From: Congeria kusceri | Lineage: Eukaryota > Mollusca > Bivalvia > Myida > Dreissenidae | Direction: 5' to 3' | DNA length: 64,000 nucleotides | Assembly: GCA_027627225.1 (NCBI GenBank) | Contig: CM051026.1 | Coordinates: 3,870,701 to 3,934,700 of the forward strand | Shown: positions 23,001-33,170 of the stretch, piece after piece | How positions within the stretch are numbered: position 1 is the stretch's first letter | Layout: each line of letters begins with the position of its first letter | Notes under the pieces: generated by a model | What the model was told of the DNA's origin: nothing | What the model saw: the letters and a program-made list of their open reading frames with translations, nothing else | The model's database searches: none | Position numbers and translations under genes: made by a program

Positions 23001-24119
23001 CATATCCAACATTTCATTTATATGTTCTCGGACTTCGTTAATAAGTCCAGGTGGTACACGGCGATACGGTTCCTTGAACGGTTCGCTGTTTTCTAGCTTT
23101 ATTTCGTGTTTCACTAGATCTGTGTTCCCAATATCTAGTGAGCCTTGTGAAAAGACATTTCGCCATTTCCAGAGCAGGTTTTCAATGGTAACTTTATGTT
23201 CTTCGTCAAGATGACTTAAGTTAACGTTTATGTTGTCAAGGAAATCGGTTTTATTTAAAGGCCTGTCATTTTGTGTTGGTTTTGATTTTGACTCTTCGGG
23301 GGTATTGTACGTGTTATCATACTGGTCTGGACACCATGTTCTCAAAACCTTGACGTCCTGTAGTTCGCACAAGACAGAGTCTGGCTTTATTGAGAGTGTT
23401 TTAGCGGACATATTAAAGATTTTCACTGGTATACGGGCCGTTTTACCAGGGTTTTCCAATGAAACAACACGTGAACAAACACCAATTTTTGAGGATGCAA
23501 CTGGTGTTTGCTCAGTAACTGCCGCAACACCTTTAAAAGCAACAGGTTTCCGTACAAAACCAGATACTGTTATGGTTTCGTATGGAGGTATTTGCACATC
23601 TTTCTTATTAGTACTGCGTACCAAGCATTGTGGCGATTGTGCAAATATAGACATGTATGCTGTGTGCCATTCAGTGGGCAGCTTGTTTCCTGAAACATGG
23701 CTTAACAGCCGAATGAGATTTGTACCTACGATAACGGGGACTTGTATGTTGTACTCCGTATCGTGGACCACCAGAACAGGTACATCATGTGTTTGATCAG
23801 ATATGTTGGGTATTTTTATTGTGGCCTCAATATACCCAATGTATGGAATTTCATTACCGTCTGCCCCTTTAATTGATATTTTTAGTTCTTCTGATTCATG
23901 TATTTGCGGTGGTTCTTTCAGTTGTGCCACAAAGCCTTGGCTTACCGTTGTTATCATTGCACCGCTATCAATTAGTGCTGGTGTTAGTTTACCGTTTAAT
24001 ATGATTTCAGATTCATTGGAATGACCAATCAATCTTTGTAAAAATGGTAGTTTTCTAGGTTTTGGGTCTTCTGTTATAGTAGTGTCTTCGATTTGACCCG
24101 CAACGGAGACATCCTCTAG
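20037..24119 (-). CDS. pol: Ty3/gypsy Pol polyprotein (protease-RT-RNase H-integrase)
   Basis: Uninterrupted frame, about 1,360 codons if entered by -1 frameshift at 24,119. Counting from codon 24,032 (a TTG, so not a real start), it shows an aspartic protease DSGA at residues 23-26 and reverse transcriptase with LPFG (441-444) and YLDD (471-474). RNase H spans about 625-745 and includes TDAS, SKLEF and EADALS. The integrase has zinc-binding H891, H896, C926 and C929 and catalytic D957, D1016 and E1052, with the usual 35-residue gap. A GPY/F-like module lies near 1,180-1,230, followed by an S/R/P-rich tail. All catalytic residues are present. It copies element RNA to DNA and inserts it in the nucleus. 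Expression is presumed as a Gag-Pol fusion. Confidence 0.96.
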   Translation of the reverse strand, partial: LEDVSVAGQIEDTTITEDPKPRKLPFLQRLIGHSNESEIILNGKLTPALIDSGAMITTVSQGFVAQLKEPPQIHESEELKISIKGADGNEIPYIGYIEATIKIPNISDQTHDVPVLVVHDTEYNIQVPVIVGTNLIRLLSHVSGNKLPTEWHTAYMSIFAQSPQCLVRSTNKKDVQIPPYETITVSGFVRKPVAFKGVAAVTEQTPVASSKIGVCSRVVSLENPGKTARIPVKIFNMSAKTLSIKPDSVLCELQDVKVLRTWCPDQYDNTYNTPEESKSKPTQNDRPLNKTDFLDNINVNLSHLDEEHKVTIENLLWKWRNVFSQGSLDIGNTDLVKHEIKLENSEPFKEPYRRVPPGLINEVREHINEMLDMGVIRPSQSPFSSNVVIVRKKDGTIRFCIDYRKLNSRTYKDAYPLPRIDETLHLLSGAKYFSKLDLKSGYWQVEMDEKDKEKTAFQVGSLGFYECNRLPFGLCNAPATFQRLMERCMGEHNLRDCLIYLDDIIVFSSSVGQMVERLESVFTQLETHNLKLKASKCEFLMKEVQYLGHIVSSEGIKTDPAKIEAVVHWPIPQTVKEVRSFLGFAGYYRRFIANFASIVRPLNNLLRENPDKSKHNNRKPKTDAFKWGDIEQAAFDLIKSKLTTAPVLAYVDYKKPFRVHTDASATGLGAVLYQEDRVVAYASRSLKPAERNYHSSKLEFLALKWAITEKFHDYLYGVQFEVFTDNNPLTYVQSTAKLNACGQRWAASLANYNFKINYRSGKLNIEADALSRQRPQQNPNDDCNISSDESTHMFTTQCKQIEQCVIQAILATPTEPITQFNPPDTNVYYGAQVLSNTDWVIGQDADTAIHCIKEYVARDHTPSAEQIQCMTPTTRKYLRQFKKLSVSNDILYHTGNVQGETIQRIVLPESGRRSIFRALHDDLGHQGRDRTISLLKERFYWPGMDNDVSDWIHKCERCVKSKIRPSRATGLVNISSSFPMELVCIDYLSLEMSKGGYENILVITDHFTRYSQAIPTRNQTARTTAEVLMDNFFVHYGFPQKLHSDRGQNFLSKVIQRLCRIAGIKRTRTTAYHPQGNGQCERFNQTLLQMLRTLEPNRKSDWKSAIPSLVHAYNATRHESTGFAPYTLMFAPRLAIDAVLNLKRQNIEGSSHSQYMKTLEKNLKNSYNIANRQAQNKGHKSKEYYDKKVKYAKLECGDRVLLRNYGLRGKNKIADIWDEHPYVVISQPDPDIPVFRIKREDGKGDAKTVHRNNLLVINNLPISRSSSSDSIQSIASDRLDDRSIQADHDLKTSTSDSSDSSDRESPSSPYRPPHRRKPGEPGVLPRRSTRTTRKPERFASGEFILEHHVTTIPTECEIFV

Positions 24120-25876
24120 TTTAAAGGAATGGAAATCTGTCCATCCTGGTTATAAGTTCTATTCGTGTTTTTGCCGTTGTTTTCGGTTCTGTTTTGGTAG
24201 CCGTATCCTCGGCCACGCCAAGTTCTGGTACCCCCTCTTTGTGGTTTCGAATGGTCTCTGTCGTGCGTTTCTGTCGATGGCTGGTTCAATTTTATAGCTT
24301 CCACTTTCTTGTCTAATGTTTCAATTTGTTTCATTAGAGCCGCTATCATGTCTGATGTACGCGTGATTTCCGTATCCGCAGTTGCTTGGTTAATCTTCGT
24401 CGTTTTCGGACGCGTACCATTTCTCTCGCGTTGAAGCTGAATCTCGAATTCTTCAGCCCTGATTTTATTTCTTAAAACTTCATAGGTCATTGAACTTTCA
24501 AAATGAATTCGTGTCGCTTGACGTAGTTCTTCACTTTTTAGGCCTCTCCAAAACCTATTCTTCAACTTCGTGTTTCTTTCTGCTTCCGGCATTCTAGCCT
24601 TTCGTGAAATCTGAAGAAGCATTTCTTCTAATCGAAGACCCCATTCAACGATTCGTCCTGTTTCTGTTCTGCTAGTAGAAACTTTGACAAAATACTGTCT
24701 TCGCTTGCTACATTTCCAAAATTCTCTTCCAAATTTTGCATGATTTGCTCCACGGTTGCGTATGTGCCAATGTGTAGCATGCATTTTTTTGCTTGGTCTC
24801 TAAGCGACTTCCGTAAGGCTTGTTTCAATATTTGTTCTGAATAAATGTGTTGAATACTTTCGATTTCAAGCTTGAATTCCTCAAATGACGCTTCGTTTTT
24901 AGGCACTGGTTCCTTGCCAGAAAATGGGGCTAAATTGATTTTGATAGGTAGATCTTTTGGCTGTGCTTCAATATCTCTTGGCCATTCATTTTGTTCTCTA
25001 TGGCTGTTTTGGAGTTCGATCTTCTGCCGTTCAAGATCTTTTATCTTCCTATCTAAATCAATCAATTTGACATTGTCCTCTGTCTGATGTGTACAGTCGT
25101 GTGACTCATACTTGGTAATAGTTCTGCGTTTCGATTCTTGTCGATGTAACGCTAATTCTCTTTTCATCATCTGCAATTCCATTTCTTCAAATCTCTCTGT
25201 CATCCTTTCTTGCAACTGTTCAAGCCTATTTTCATACTGGGCCATCTGTGACTCGCTTTTGGATAATTTGTCCAGCAATTCCTTCTATTTTGTCTGAAAT
25301 TCGAGTTCTCTTACCTTCATTCTCCTATCTTTCTCTTCTAGTAATAACATCAGTCGTTCTATCTCCTGTCTCTTCCTATCTATATCCTGTTTCATCCTGA
25401 AAGACTGTACCTCATTACTAGTTTCATGGTGTCTCTGTTTTGGTGTAGTTTCTTGTATTATATGCTCTTCTAATACTCTTAAACTTCTCTCTAAGTCTGT
25501 AATTTGTTCCGCATCCGACTCTATCTTTGGAGGCACGTCTGTCTGTAGATGTCTGTAACTCTGCGGTCATTCGAAGCTGTTTCAATTTCTCATCAAGTCT
25601 CTGTGTTTCCATGCTAACATGAAGAAGGTCCCCGTGTTCGCAAGTGTCGTCATCCTGAACGGGATAGGCTACTCCCTCCTCAGCTTTACTTCTCTGTCTT
25701 TCCGTGATAAGCTGTTGTCTTTGTCTTCTGAACATTTCTAATTCAAAGTCTTTTCTCTTTCTCTGTTCCAGTTCAATCTCTCGTTTTCTTCGCTTCTCAT
25801 CATCAACTATTTCGCGTTCATTTCTCAATTCCTCTGTAGATTTTCGTAATCTATACGAATGCTCACCTTCTGCCAT
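24116..25876 (-). pseudogene. gag: Ty3/gypsy Gag, interrupted by two frameshifts and one stop
   Basis: Starts at an ATG (25,876) and would be about 586 codons. The N-terminal part is highly charged and coiled-coil-like (many E, R, K, Q). A central capsid-like part (about 24,500-24,950) includes a segment near LRLEEMLLQISRKARMP. The C-terminus is R/G-rich before the stop. Breaks: a frame change near 25,545-25,560, where a CAGA-type four-base motif is duplicated; an in-frame TAG at 25,285-25,287; and a second frame change near 24,640-24,660. No clear CCHC zinc knuckle is in frame. Gag would build the particle. Mutation after insertion or assembly error could explain the breaks, since pol and the LTRs are intact. 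Confidence 0.82.
24119..24125 (-). promoter_or_regulatory. Putative -1 ribosomal frameshift heptamer at the gag-pol junction
   Basis: The minus strand reads T TTA AAC in the gag frame, followed immediately by the gag stop TAG (24,116-24,118). This is a canonical X XXY YYZ slippery heptamer. The pol frame is exactly -1 relative to this gag frame and is open from this point onward, so a slip here would give a Gag-Pol fusion. A stimulatory downstream structure was not evaluated. Confidence 0.72.
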
Positions 25877-27456
25877 GTTCGCTATCTTACTTTGCTACTC
25901 AACTACAGAATTACAGTCTACAGACTTATTGTAATACGTGCACGTATTGAATAATTATCTAATTTAACCTATCTAACTATAACTACTACGCAAAAACCAT
26001 GTAAAATATCAAAATTTTGCAAGCAATTCCGTTGTCGTATAATATTTTATCTCCCCTTTTGTATAATAACCCGGTATTTCACTCGTCGTTGTTATCTCCC
26101 CTAACTCTCTTTACTGAAGCGTACCAACACTACAATCACATGCTTAATATATTATCCGATTTTCAGATCCATGCTTATCAGCAATTAATGGCGGAAATCT
26201 GTCCTCAATTTAGTGCTACTTAGATTGCAACTGTATAATCAATCGTCTTAATAAAAGAACTTTCACTCAACTGGGATTGGAACCATCCGCGTGCAAAAAA
26301 AAACGCGCGCGTCAAGCGCGTGACCGCTACGTCAATTCTGCTATCGTAACCGTCGCTACTTAAAACCCACGATTTCGGCGTTAAGCTATCGATAATAGTT
26401 AGCCGAAAGTAAAGTTCTCGATTATTTCAAATAATCGATACAAATACCCCGCAGTATTCGCGTCTGGTTTTCGATCGCGTGGTAGGCCTACGAATTTGTA
26501 ATTAGTATTCGGAATAAAGTATATACCTTATTACGAATATCTAATTTAATTTTGAATGGTCACTGATCTAACAGGTCAATATTGCTGGTTATTTTATAAC
26601 CTCGCCAGTTTTTTGTGTGACTGGGGTTTATATTTGTGCTGATACAAAAAAAAGTTTCTAAGAATATACTATTCTACTAATTCTTAGATCATCTATTGGT
26701 TATTAAAAATGTTAGGTCAGAGATAATTATGGTTATGAGATTTCACCGTTAGTTAGTTTTACGAAGTTAATGCTCGTGTGCTCCGTGCATAATACTTGAC
26801 GGTTTGTAAAATAATACAATTGTAGATACAAAAATATAGGACAACTGTACAGTAAAATATATATGAGAACTGGTTTTAAAATAAATTGTGTTAAGTGATT
26901 TCACACTAAGTTGACAACGTGTCCCAAACGAGATTTAGTAAAATCTAGGAATTTGGAGAAAACTTTTCCTATATACGCAAATTAGAATTTAGAGTCAACT
27001 TAGTATATAATTGGCATGTAAATTGTTATTAAATTTACACAATGTACAGTATACAAAATTTGACTCACCAATCCGTCGGCAATTGAAAACACAACAAAAC
27101 ACACAATAATAAATTATGATCCACTGTCCATTTACTTAATGTCCAGTAACGAATCCGATGCGTTCCTCCAGCGAAAAGCGTGAAGTCCCCTCTGCGGCGT
27201 ACGCGTAACGTGATAAAAGTACCCGGGTTACTAAATCACTCCAGTACGTACGAACGAACGGTTGTTAGCAAGTTTATGGATCCTCTGACACGTTCATTGA
27301 CGTGAATCATTAGCCGTCACAATCAAGATGGAAATGTTCCTTTCTGGTGTGCCGTACACGGATCAACGTCGGAAAAACGTTGATGTTGTTTCGCCTTTCT
27401 GGATTCAACGTTATTAACGTTGAACTTGAATGCTTGTTGTCTGTTCACGAACGTGA
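25877..27456 (-). other. Long 5' leader of the retrotransposon
   Basis: About 1.6 kb separates the primer binding site from the gag ATG, unusually long for this group. No long reading frame or homology was recognised. It includes a CpG-rich patch near 26,290-26,350 (CGCGCGCGTCAAGCGCGTG). It may hold packaging or translation-control sequence, or an insertion carried with the element. Confidence 0.55.
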
Positions 27457-27473
27457 ACTCACGTTGGGCGCCA
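27457..27473 (-). promoter_or_regulatory. Primer binding site, Lys-tRNA type
   Basis: The minus strand reads TGGCGCCCAACGTG three bases after the 5' LTR end. This is complementary to the 3' end of a lysine tRNA of the kind used by many retroelements. It primes minus-strand DNA synthesis. Confidence 0.85.
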
Positions 27474-27476
27474 ATT

Positions 27477-28205
27477 TGTTGCCGGTGTTTATTTCTTGTT
27501 ATATGGGTGTGGGTCACCGGCTACCGTGTTGTGAAATACAACACAATAGTAATGTCTGAAATATATTTATTTATAATTAATATAAATAAATGAATGTTTC
27601 ACATTCCAAGGTTGAATATCGAATGTCAAATACATTTAAAAATACAAACAACAACCGACGGATAGTTAACAATTAATATGTTAACCAAAAGATGGAAATA
27701 CAAATAATAACTACAATGTAATGCAATGTGAATGTATCAATTCAATAAATACAAAAATATAAAATAATAGAAAATAATATTTACCTGAAATATATTTATT
27801 TATAATTAATATAAATAAATGAATGTTTCACATTCCAAGGTTGAATATCGAATGTGAAAATTCTCGACAAATCGTGAAGGATTAAAATGGTTGGGTGAAC
27901 ACAATCATGCAGTAATTGGGGGATCGAATCTGAGTGATGTTAATTATTGTTAGTCGTTGACAATAGAGATCAGCATAGTTTGTTAATTGAAAAGTTCTCA
28001 GTCTAAAAACTACGGATACTTCGTGACTATAACTGTACATATAAACCTTACCTATCTATACACAAAAACTACTCTACCTAAATAGATTATAAATTAAATG
28101 ATTTATAAAAATAAAAGGGATAAAATAACAAGGCAACACATTGTTATTGTTAATAATGTATTATTGTTTATTCAATAATAACGAATGATTTAATGGACTG
28201 TGACA
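27477..28205 (-). repeat. 5' LTR (729 bp)
   Basis: Near-identical partner of 18,928-19,662, with TG...CA termini. The following CAAA (28,206-28,209) matches the other flank. It carries the element's promoter by position; an individual TATA box was not singled out. Confidence 0.96.
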
Positions 28206-28209
28206 CAAA

Positions 28210-28890
28210 CAACATTAATATTGCAAAGATTGAATACAATGTACTTCTATGCATTTAGTTCAAGCTTATTATATACTTATTTTAGATAATTTGTTTCTAT
28301 CATACATTCGACCTGTTAATTATGACGACTACAGTATTTATGATATTCTATATTGTAATAATAGTTGTTTACATTTTATGCAATTTCAAACTGTTAATAG
28401 CTCTAGTAGCAAATTAATAGTAACAGTCAACTGTTAAGGAAATCCAGCAACAGCGCAACAACATGATACTGGTTCTTGTGTATTATATGATTTTTGTACG
28501 GTACAGATTTATTTACAAATTTAAAGTAACGAATCCGTATTCAATGTTTTTAACAATCGACAAATAAATGTACATGCATTTACAAAAACATAGATTTTGA
28601 TGACTTGTCATACTAAAAAAACAAATACAGAATAACTGATGCTCATGGCGTTGTTTTTGGATTAAGTACAAGTTGATACATTTTTCGTTTTTTATGAACG
28701 CTATAGCAATGAAAACAGTTGCGCTGTTGAAACGTTTAATGTGTTTTTATTTTAAAGTTTTTTTAATTACAGATTTGGAAGCTTTAATTATACTTTCACA
28801 TTTTAGCTGCGTTATACTTCGTGTTTTTTAGTATTTCTATCGATATGAATGTACATTTCGGTAATACTAGTAAGAGATCAAATACAATTA
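28210..28890. other. AT-rich DNA, no gene seen
   Basis: A 62-codon frame at 28,249-28,437 has no domain and no splice context. Nothing else supported. Confidence 0.5.
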
Positions 28891-29283
28891 ATGAATTAAT
28901 TCCAGGCAGCAGCCAACGACACAACCTAACCGGCAACATATTTTACCACAACAACCAACTATTTCTAGAACTACAACATTAATTACAACTGCAACAGCTA
29001 CTTCTACTACTACTAACGATTACTATTATTACGTCGGCTAACATTACTACTGCTTCCATTCACATCGACATGGCCTGCTGCTGCTACTTCTGCTGCTGTG
29101 CTACTACTGCTGCTGCGGATACTGCTGCTTTGCTACTACTGCTGCTGTGGATACTGTTGCTGCTGCTGTTGATACTACAACTACTGCTGCAACTGCCGAT
29201 GAAGCTTCTACAGTTACATATGCTGCAGTTGCAACTACTGCACTAATAACAACAATAATAATGATAAAAATAATAACAACAAC

Positions 29284-29314
<31 letters not shown>

Positions 29315-29390
29315 TAATAATAATTACAAGAATGACAATAACAATAATAACAATTTCATAAATAAACAAATTAATAAATAATACAATACT
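28890..29390. repeat. Trinucleotide-rich low-complexity tract (CTR/ACT then AAT)
   Basis: From about 28,970 irregular ACT/CTG/CTA triplets build up to 29,245, then change to AAT/AAC triplets (29,245-29,390). It resembles a decayed compound microsatellite. Confidence 0.8.
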
Positions 29391-29644
29391 AGGGTAGGCT
29401 AAACAAGGAGACCAGATGGCCCGAGTAGTTGCTGTGAGAGTGTGGGGTAGACGGTGCCTCTGGTCTGGCTAGCCTTGTATGCCGAGAAAAACACTTTTAA
29501 ACAGTTAAAATCAGTAGGATATCAATATGTAACATGCAAATACAAAATAAAAATTGTCGAAATAAAAGAAAAATAACATAAAACTAAACTTCTGAAATAA
29601 TACATGTATGATATATTAATCAATAAAAAGATACGTATTTGCTA

Positions 29645-30090
29645 TATGCAGCAGCTGCTGCTTTCTGTTGCTGCTTCTACCTATGCAACTACTGCAGCTT
29701 GAACTACTACTGCAACTACTGAAACTACTGATGCTTCTACTGTTGCAGCTGCTACTACTGTTACATCTGCTACTGCTGCTGCTGCTGCCGTTACCTATAC
29801 TGATGTTGCTATTGCATCTACTGCTGGAGATGCTGCGGCTACTACTGCTACTGCTTCTGATATATACGCAGCTGCAACAATTGATACAGTTAAAGCTGCT
29901 ACTGTTGTTGTTCCTGCTACTGTTGCTGCTACTTATGAAGTTGTTACTGCTACTGTTGCTTTTGCTACTGCTCCAATTCCACTACTTACAACGCTTCTAC
30001 GTCTACTTCCACTACTTACTTCTACTATTAATATTCACACCAACCACTACCACTGCTGCTGCTGTTGTTGATGCTGGCAAAAATTGTTGT
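29645..30090. repeat. (CTG/CTA/CTT)n low-complexity tract
   Basis: Another irregular tract of CTN triplets. It gives a plus-strand open frame of almost pure leucine (29,668-30,108), which is an artefact of triplet periodicity and not a credible protein. It is similar to 28,970-29,245, about 0.7 kb away. Confidence 0.85.
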
Positions 30091-30267
30091 AATGCTACTG
30101 ATTCGTGATCTTTTCTAAGCCGAGTTTCAGACATTAATCGATTCCATTATTACTTTTATCGCTGCATTAGACGATTGTTATAGATTTAATCGTTTCTTTT
30201 ATATGTTAACCCAAACTTGATTTGCTATCTCCGCTAATGTGATTATATTGTTGCTGTTATTTGTTTG

Positions 30268-30735
30268 TCTGTCTATATATTAATTAGCAACTTCTATATA
30301 TTAATACGCAACTTTACGCAGAAAAGTCATGATGGATTTGCATGCAATTTTGTAGGTAGGTGAAAGTGGGTCACTGAAACAAATGGTTAGATTTTGGTGG
30401 TGATCCTGATCATCATCTGATACAGGATATCTGAATTATTGGGAAATTAGATAAGTGAGCTAACCTCACACTGAACAATTCCATTCTTATGTGGGTAACG
30501 TATCTTAGCCGAGGTCTGTGCTCTCCGAATGTTATTTCAGTTTATCTACGATAAAGAAAAAAAGTAAACATTGCATGTTTTTTCGTTTGTTAGCACAATT
30601 TCTTTCTTTATTGTTTTTATTGGTAATTTTGTTTTACGTGATTATATAAAACATGTATAATGTGTTCATGCGTTTGTATTTTCAGTATATATATATGTAT
30701 GTTTGTCTGTCTATATATTAATTAGCAACTTTTTT
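30268..30735. repeat. Dispersed direct repeat (TTTGTCTGTCTATATATTAA)
   Basis: The 30-bp segment beginning TTTGTCTGTCTATATATTAA and continuing TTAGCAACTT occurs at 30,268 and again at about 30,703, identical over its length. Function unknown; it may mark duplicated element ends. Confidence 0.6.
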
Positions 30736-30759
30736 AAATTAGTATTGCAGGTGACGTAA

Positions 30760-30930
30760 CAGGGGCGTGTCGACGGAAGATCGACAATAGCATTTACAGA
30801 GAATTAATATTAATGCGTTGTTAATATTAAAGCGTTGTTAAATAGGATGTCTTTGTGTCTATAAACAATTGACAAACGTTATATAATTTCAATATATAAT
30901 ATTAATAGGAAATACCTCGATACGCCCCTT
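30760..30930. mobile_element. Short MITE-like element, CAGGGGCGT ends
   Basis: The left end CAGGGGCGTGTCGACGG and the right end CCTCGATACGCCCCT are inverted copies over about 14 positions with few mismatches, 171 bp apart. The terminal motif resembles that of the element at 59,591-59,858. No clear target duplication. Confidence 0.5.
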
Positions 30931-31299
30931 TAATATTACGCAGACTTCTCAAAAGTGGTTTATGCTTTAAACGTGTGTTAGTACAATTTATTTATTTTTT
31001 GCTTCCGTTATTTTTTCCAGTAATGTATTTATACGAAATTTGTTTTGATTTGAAACATTATTTTTATATGGTAAGTTTATAATTTATATAAAATTTAAAT
31101 ATGTGAAAATAAAATAAATTATAATAAAATAAGAAACGTTATGTTTTTTTCTTATTATATGTATTATATCCACCATAATACAATTAAAACAATACAAGAA
31201 ACATTAAATTTAGTCTATGACGACAGTGCATGTTTCAAGTCTTGTGAATCTCTGAACCGAATTGTCTTTAGGCCAAATTGTCTTTGGACCTAACTGTCT

Positions 31300-31331
31300 T
31301 AGGATCACACGATACTTCAACTTCCGGTAAA
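31300..31331 (+). promoter_or_regulatory. Possible promoter / 5' UTR with ETS- and YY1-like motifs
   Basis: CTTCCGG (31,321-31,327), an ETS-family core, lies directly before AAAATGGCGG, which resembles the YY1-type element that overlaps start codons of many animal housekeeping genes. No TATA box is seen. This combination suggests a transcription start just upstream of the ATG at 31,332. Confidence 0.4.
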
Positions 31332-31408
31332 ATGGCGGAAATGTCAAAACACATTTGTACTTTTGCAGTTTATAAACAGATTTGGCATTTAATTATGGCT
31401 TGGCAAAG
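31332..31408 (+). CDS. Candidate first coding exon, plus-strand gene
   Basis: The ATG at 31,332 sits in a good context (AAAATGG). 25 codons follow (starting MAEMSKHICTFAVYKQIW), then a strong donor AAG|GTAACT after a phase-2 split codon. If unspliced, the frame stops at once (TAA). The protein was not recognised. The link to the candidate exons from 36.3 kb is not demonstrated: the phases do not join directly, so intervening exons would be needed. Confidence 0.35.
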
Positions 31409-31612
31409 GTAACTATTGATTGTTTTCATGTCTATACACAATAATGAAACGAATAACGTAACTAAACAGCACAGATCTGCATATTTAATAACGAAAAAAC
31501 GAAACAAAGTAATCGTCAAATGTAAAGCACATAAAAACGATAGAGATCAGACGAAATGACAAGTGCAACAACAGGCACTAGGTCTGGGATGCACCTATCA
31601 AATATCTTCTCC

Positions 31613-31632
31613 CGGGGGGGGGGGGGGGGGGG
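31613..31632. repeat. Poly-G run
   Basis: About 19 consecutive G, with other G runs nearby (31,670-31,680 and 31,880-31,890). It is a G-quadruplex-prone simple sequence and is prone to sequencing length error. Confidence 0.85.
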
Positions 31633-31949
31633 GCAGCCGCGGGATAACCCAGGGGACTTTTTTTCGGGTGGGTGGGGGGACTTATTCCCAACCCTAGAGC
31701 CAACAGCGTTTTTGTCTTAATATCCACAGTGGGAGATGCTTGTTGTATCAATATTAAGAGGATCTAAAATCCGACCTAAGGCTATTTCCTCGGATCTGGA
31801 ATTATACAGCATGTTAAGTTCCCGCTTGTTGGGAATCGCTTTCAGTCTAAAGGCCCGTATATGCCCTCCGCTCCCCCATGGGGGGGGGGGAAATATTGAC
31901 AGGTGCAGGACACAGCAACTTACTTGAAATTGGCACTGAATTACTCGCG

Positions 31950-32120
31950 GTAGCATTACTTGTTAGGCCCTTGGTAAATATTGAGTATAGTAACGTGGGC
32001 AAAAATTGCCCATATATAAATAGATGTCCTTAACTTGATAGTCCAAATTCTTATTACACTGCAGATCTGTTATATCGCGCTTCGCTGGGCCCATGGATCG
32101 CGACAAGCCTTTTCCCAGGA
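31950..32120 (-). repeat. Dispersed repeat, inverted copy of 33,555-33,720
   Basis: On the minus strand it contains GATATAACAGATCTGCAGTG and, further on, ACAAGTAATGCTACCG. Both are found in the same order on the plus strand at 33,573-33,715. The middle is diverged. A transposon family of unknown type. Confidence 0.6.
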
Positions 32121-32279
32121 CCCTAGCCAAATTTGGGAAAATTTGTGTCGTAAAACCTCCAAATTGGGAAAAAATGTTATAGGTCAAATAAAGTCTTGGA
32201 CTTGTAAAAACAACAACAGATTTCTAACTATAAAATGGGACTATATTTTTCAAAATAACTCTTGTTTACAATAAATGAT

Positions 32280-33170
32280 CATTGTTTTAGCATAAAATTT
32301 TCAGTTGTATAAAGAATTTGGGTCCAATTGGGATTTTTTGGCAATTGGGAACAATTAAACATATTTGTCATTGGGGTTGTGTCAGTTAGTCTGACCCGTC
32401 GTGACGTTAGGAAAAGGCCATGTCATTCATGTACATATAGATATACATGTATACTATTTTCACGATCTCAAAACATGAACTTAATTAACTCGCCTTTTTC
32501 ATTGTTGTTAACATCCACAATTTGTTATATCCATGTGTCAAATATTCCATTTGTATATAAAACATAATATTATTCCTTGTAATTTATTTCTAATTGCATA
32601 TAATAAATTCCAAATCCAAAACACCTGTCAGAATTTTACTGTTCACATGACGTAAACACGCATCCTATTTAAACTGCTCATGCATTTCGTGTAAATCATT
32701 TGTTTTGCTAGAAAAGCGTGGGTATTGATTGCTATATGAAATCATTGAGATCTTTACTTTTGTATTAAAGTTTCATAGGGCATAACAACAAAATTGGTTA
32801 TTTATATAGTGAACAATGTGCAGTTAGCATTTCTTAAACAAAACAGAAAGAGAAAAATGTTACGCCGTATCGATTATGTTATTGTCGTTCAGATAGGTCA
32901 ATATTGATATATGACATACGGTTACTGTATATACCCTCCACGTGGACAGGCTGTTGTTCGACATCTAATTAAAGCGACAGCAGTGAAAGGACTTTGTCAT
33001 AGGTGACGCGCAATGTAAGCTGAAGATGGGTCCGGTTATTGTTTTTCACACTACAAGAGTGTGAATGTGAATGCAAGAGTAGCAATGTAGGCGCAAAAAT
33101 CCGGACTAAACTGGATTTATTTATGAACGTTGTGTAAAAGCAAAATATTGAAGTACATGGTGTTCAGTAG
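32280..33170. other. AT-rich DNA, no gene seen
   Basis: No supported exon or clear repeat. The frame at 32,328-32,567 has no domain. Confidence 0.45.

Larger units (their letters stand above)
18928..28205 (-). mobile_element. Complete Ty3/gypsy LTR retrotransposon (9,278 bp)
   Basis: Bounded by near-identical LTRs at 18,928-19,662 and 27,477-28,205, each TG...CA, with CAAA on both outer flanks. The minus-strand order is 5' LTR, Lys-type primer binding site, leader of about 1.6 kb, gag, pol (protease, reverse transcriptase, RNase H, integrase), polypurine tract, 3' LTR. RNase H before integrase places it in Ty3/gypsy (Metaviridae). Only about 375 bp separates pol from the 3' LTR, so there is no env. 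The LTRs differ by one 6-bp indel and about one substitution, so insertion was recent. Gag is broken, so this copy is unlikely to be autonomous as assembled. Confidence 0.97.

Noticed and set aside
20013..23796. Plus-strand open frames across the pol region
   Set aside because: They are antisense shadows of the intact pol frame, which carries all catalytic motifs.
24084..24111. Possible zinc-knuckle-like CLRCG in the third frame just after the gag stop
   Set aside because: It is in neither the gag nor the pol frame, and the spacing does not fit CX2CX4HX4C.
18928..28205. Endogenous retrovirus with env
   Set aside because: Only about 375 bp lies between the pol stop and the 3' LTR, with no env-like frame; it is a retrotransposon.
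29668..30108. 146-codon poly-leucine frame
   Set aside because: Produced by CTN triplets of a low-complexity tract; it could mimic a membrane protein but has no real sequence diversity.
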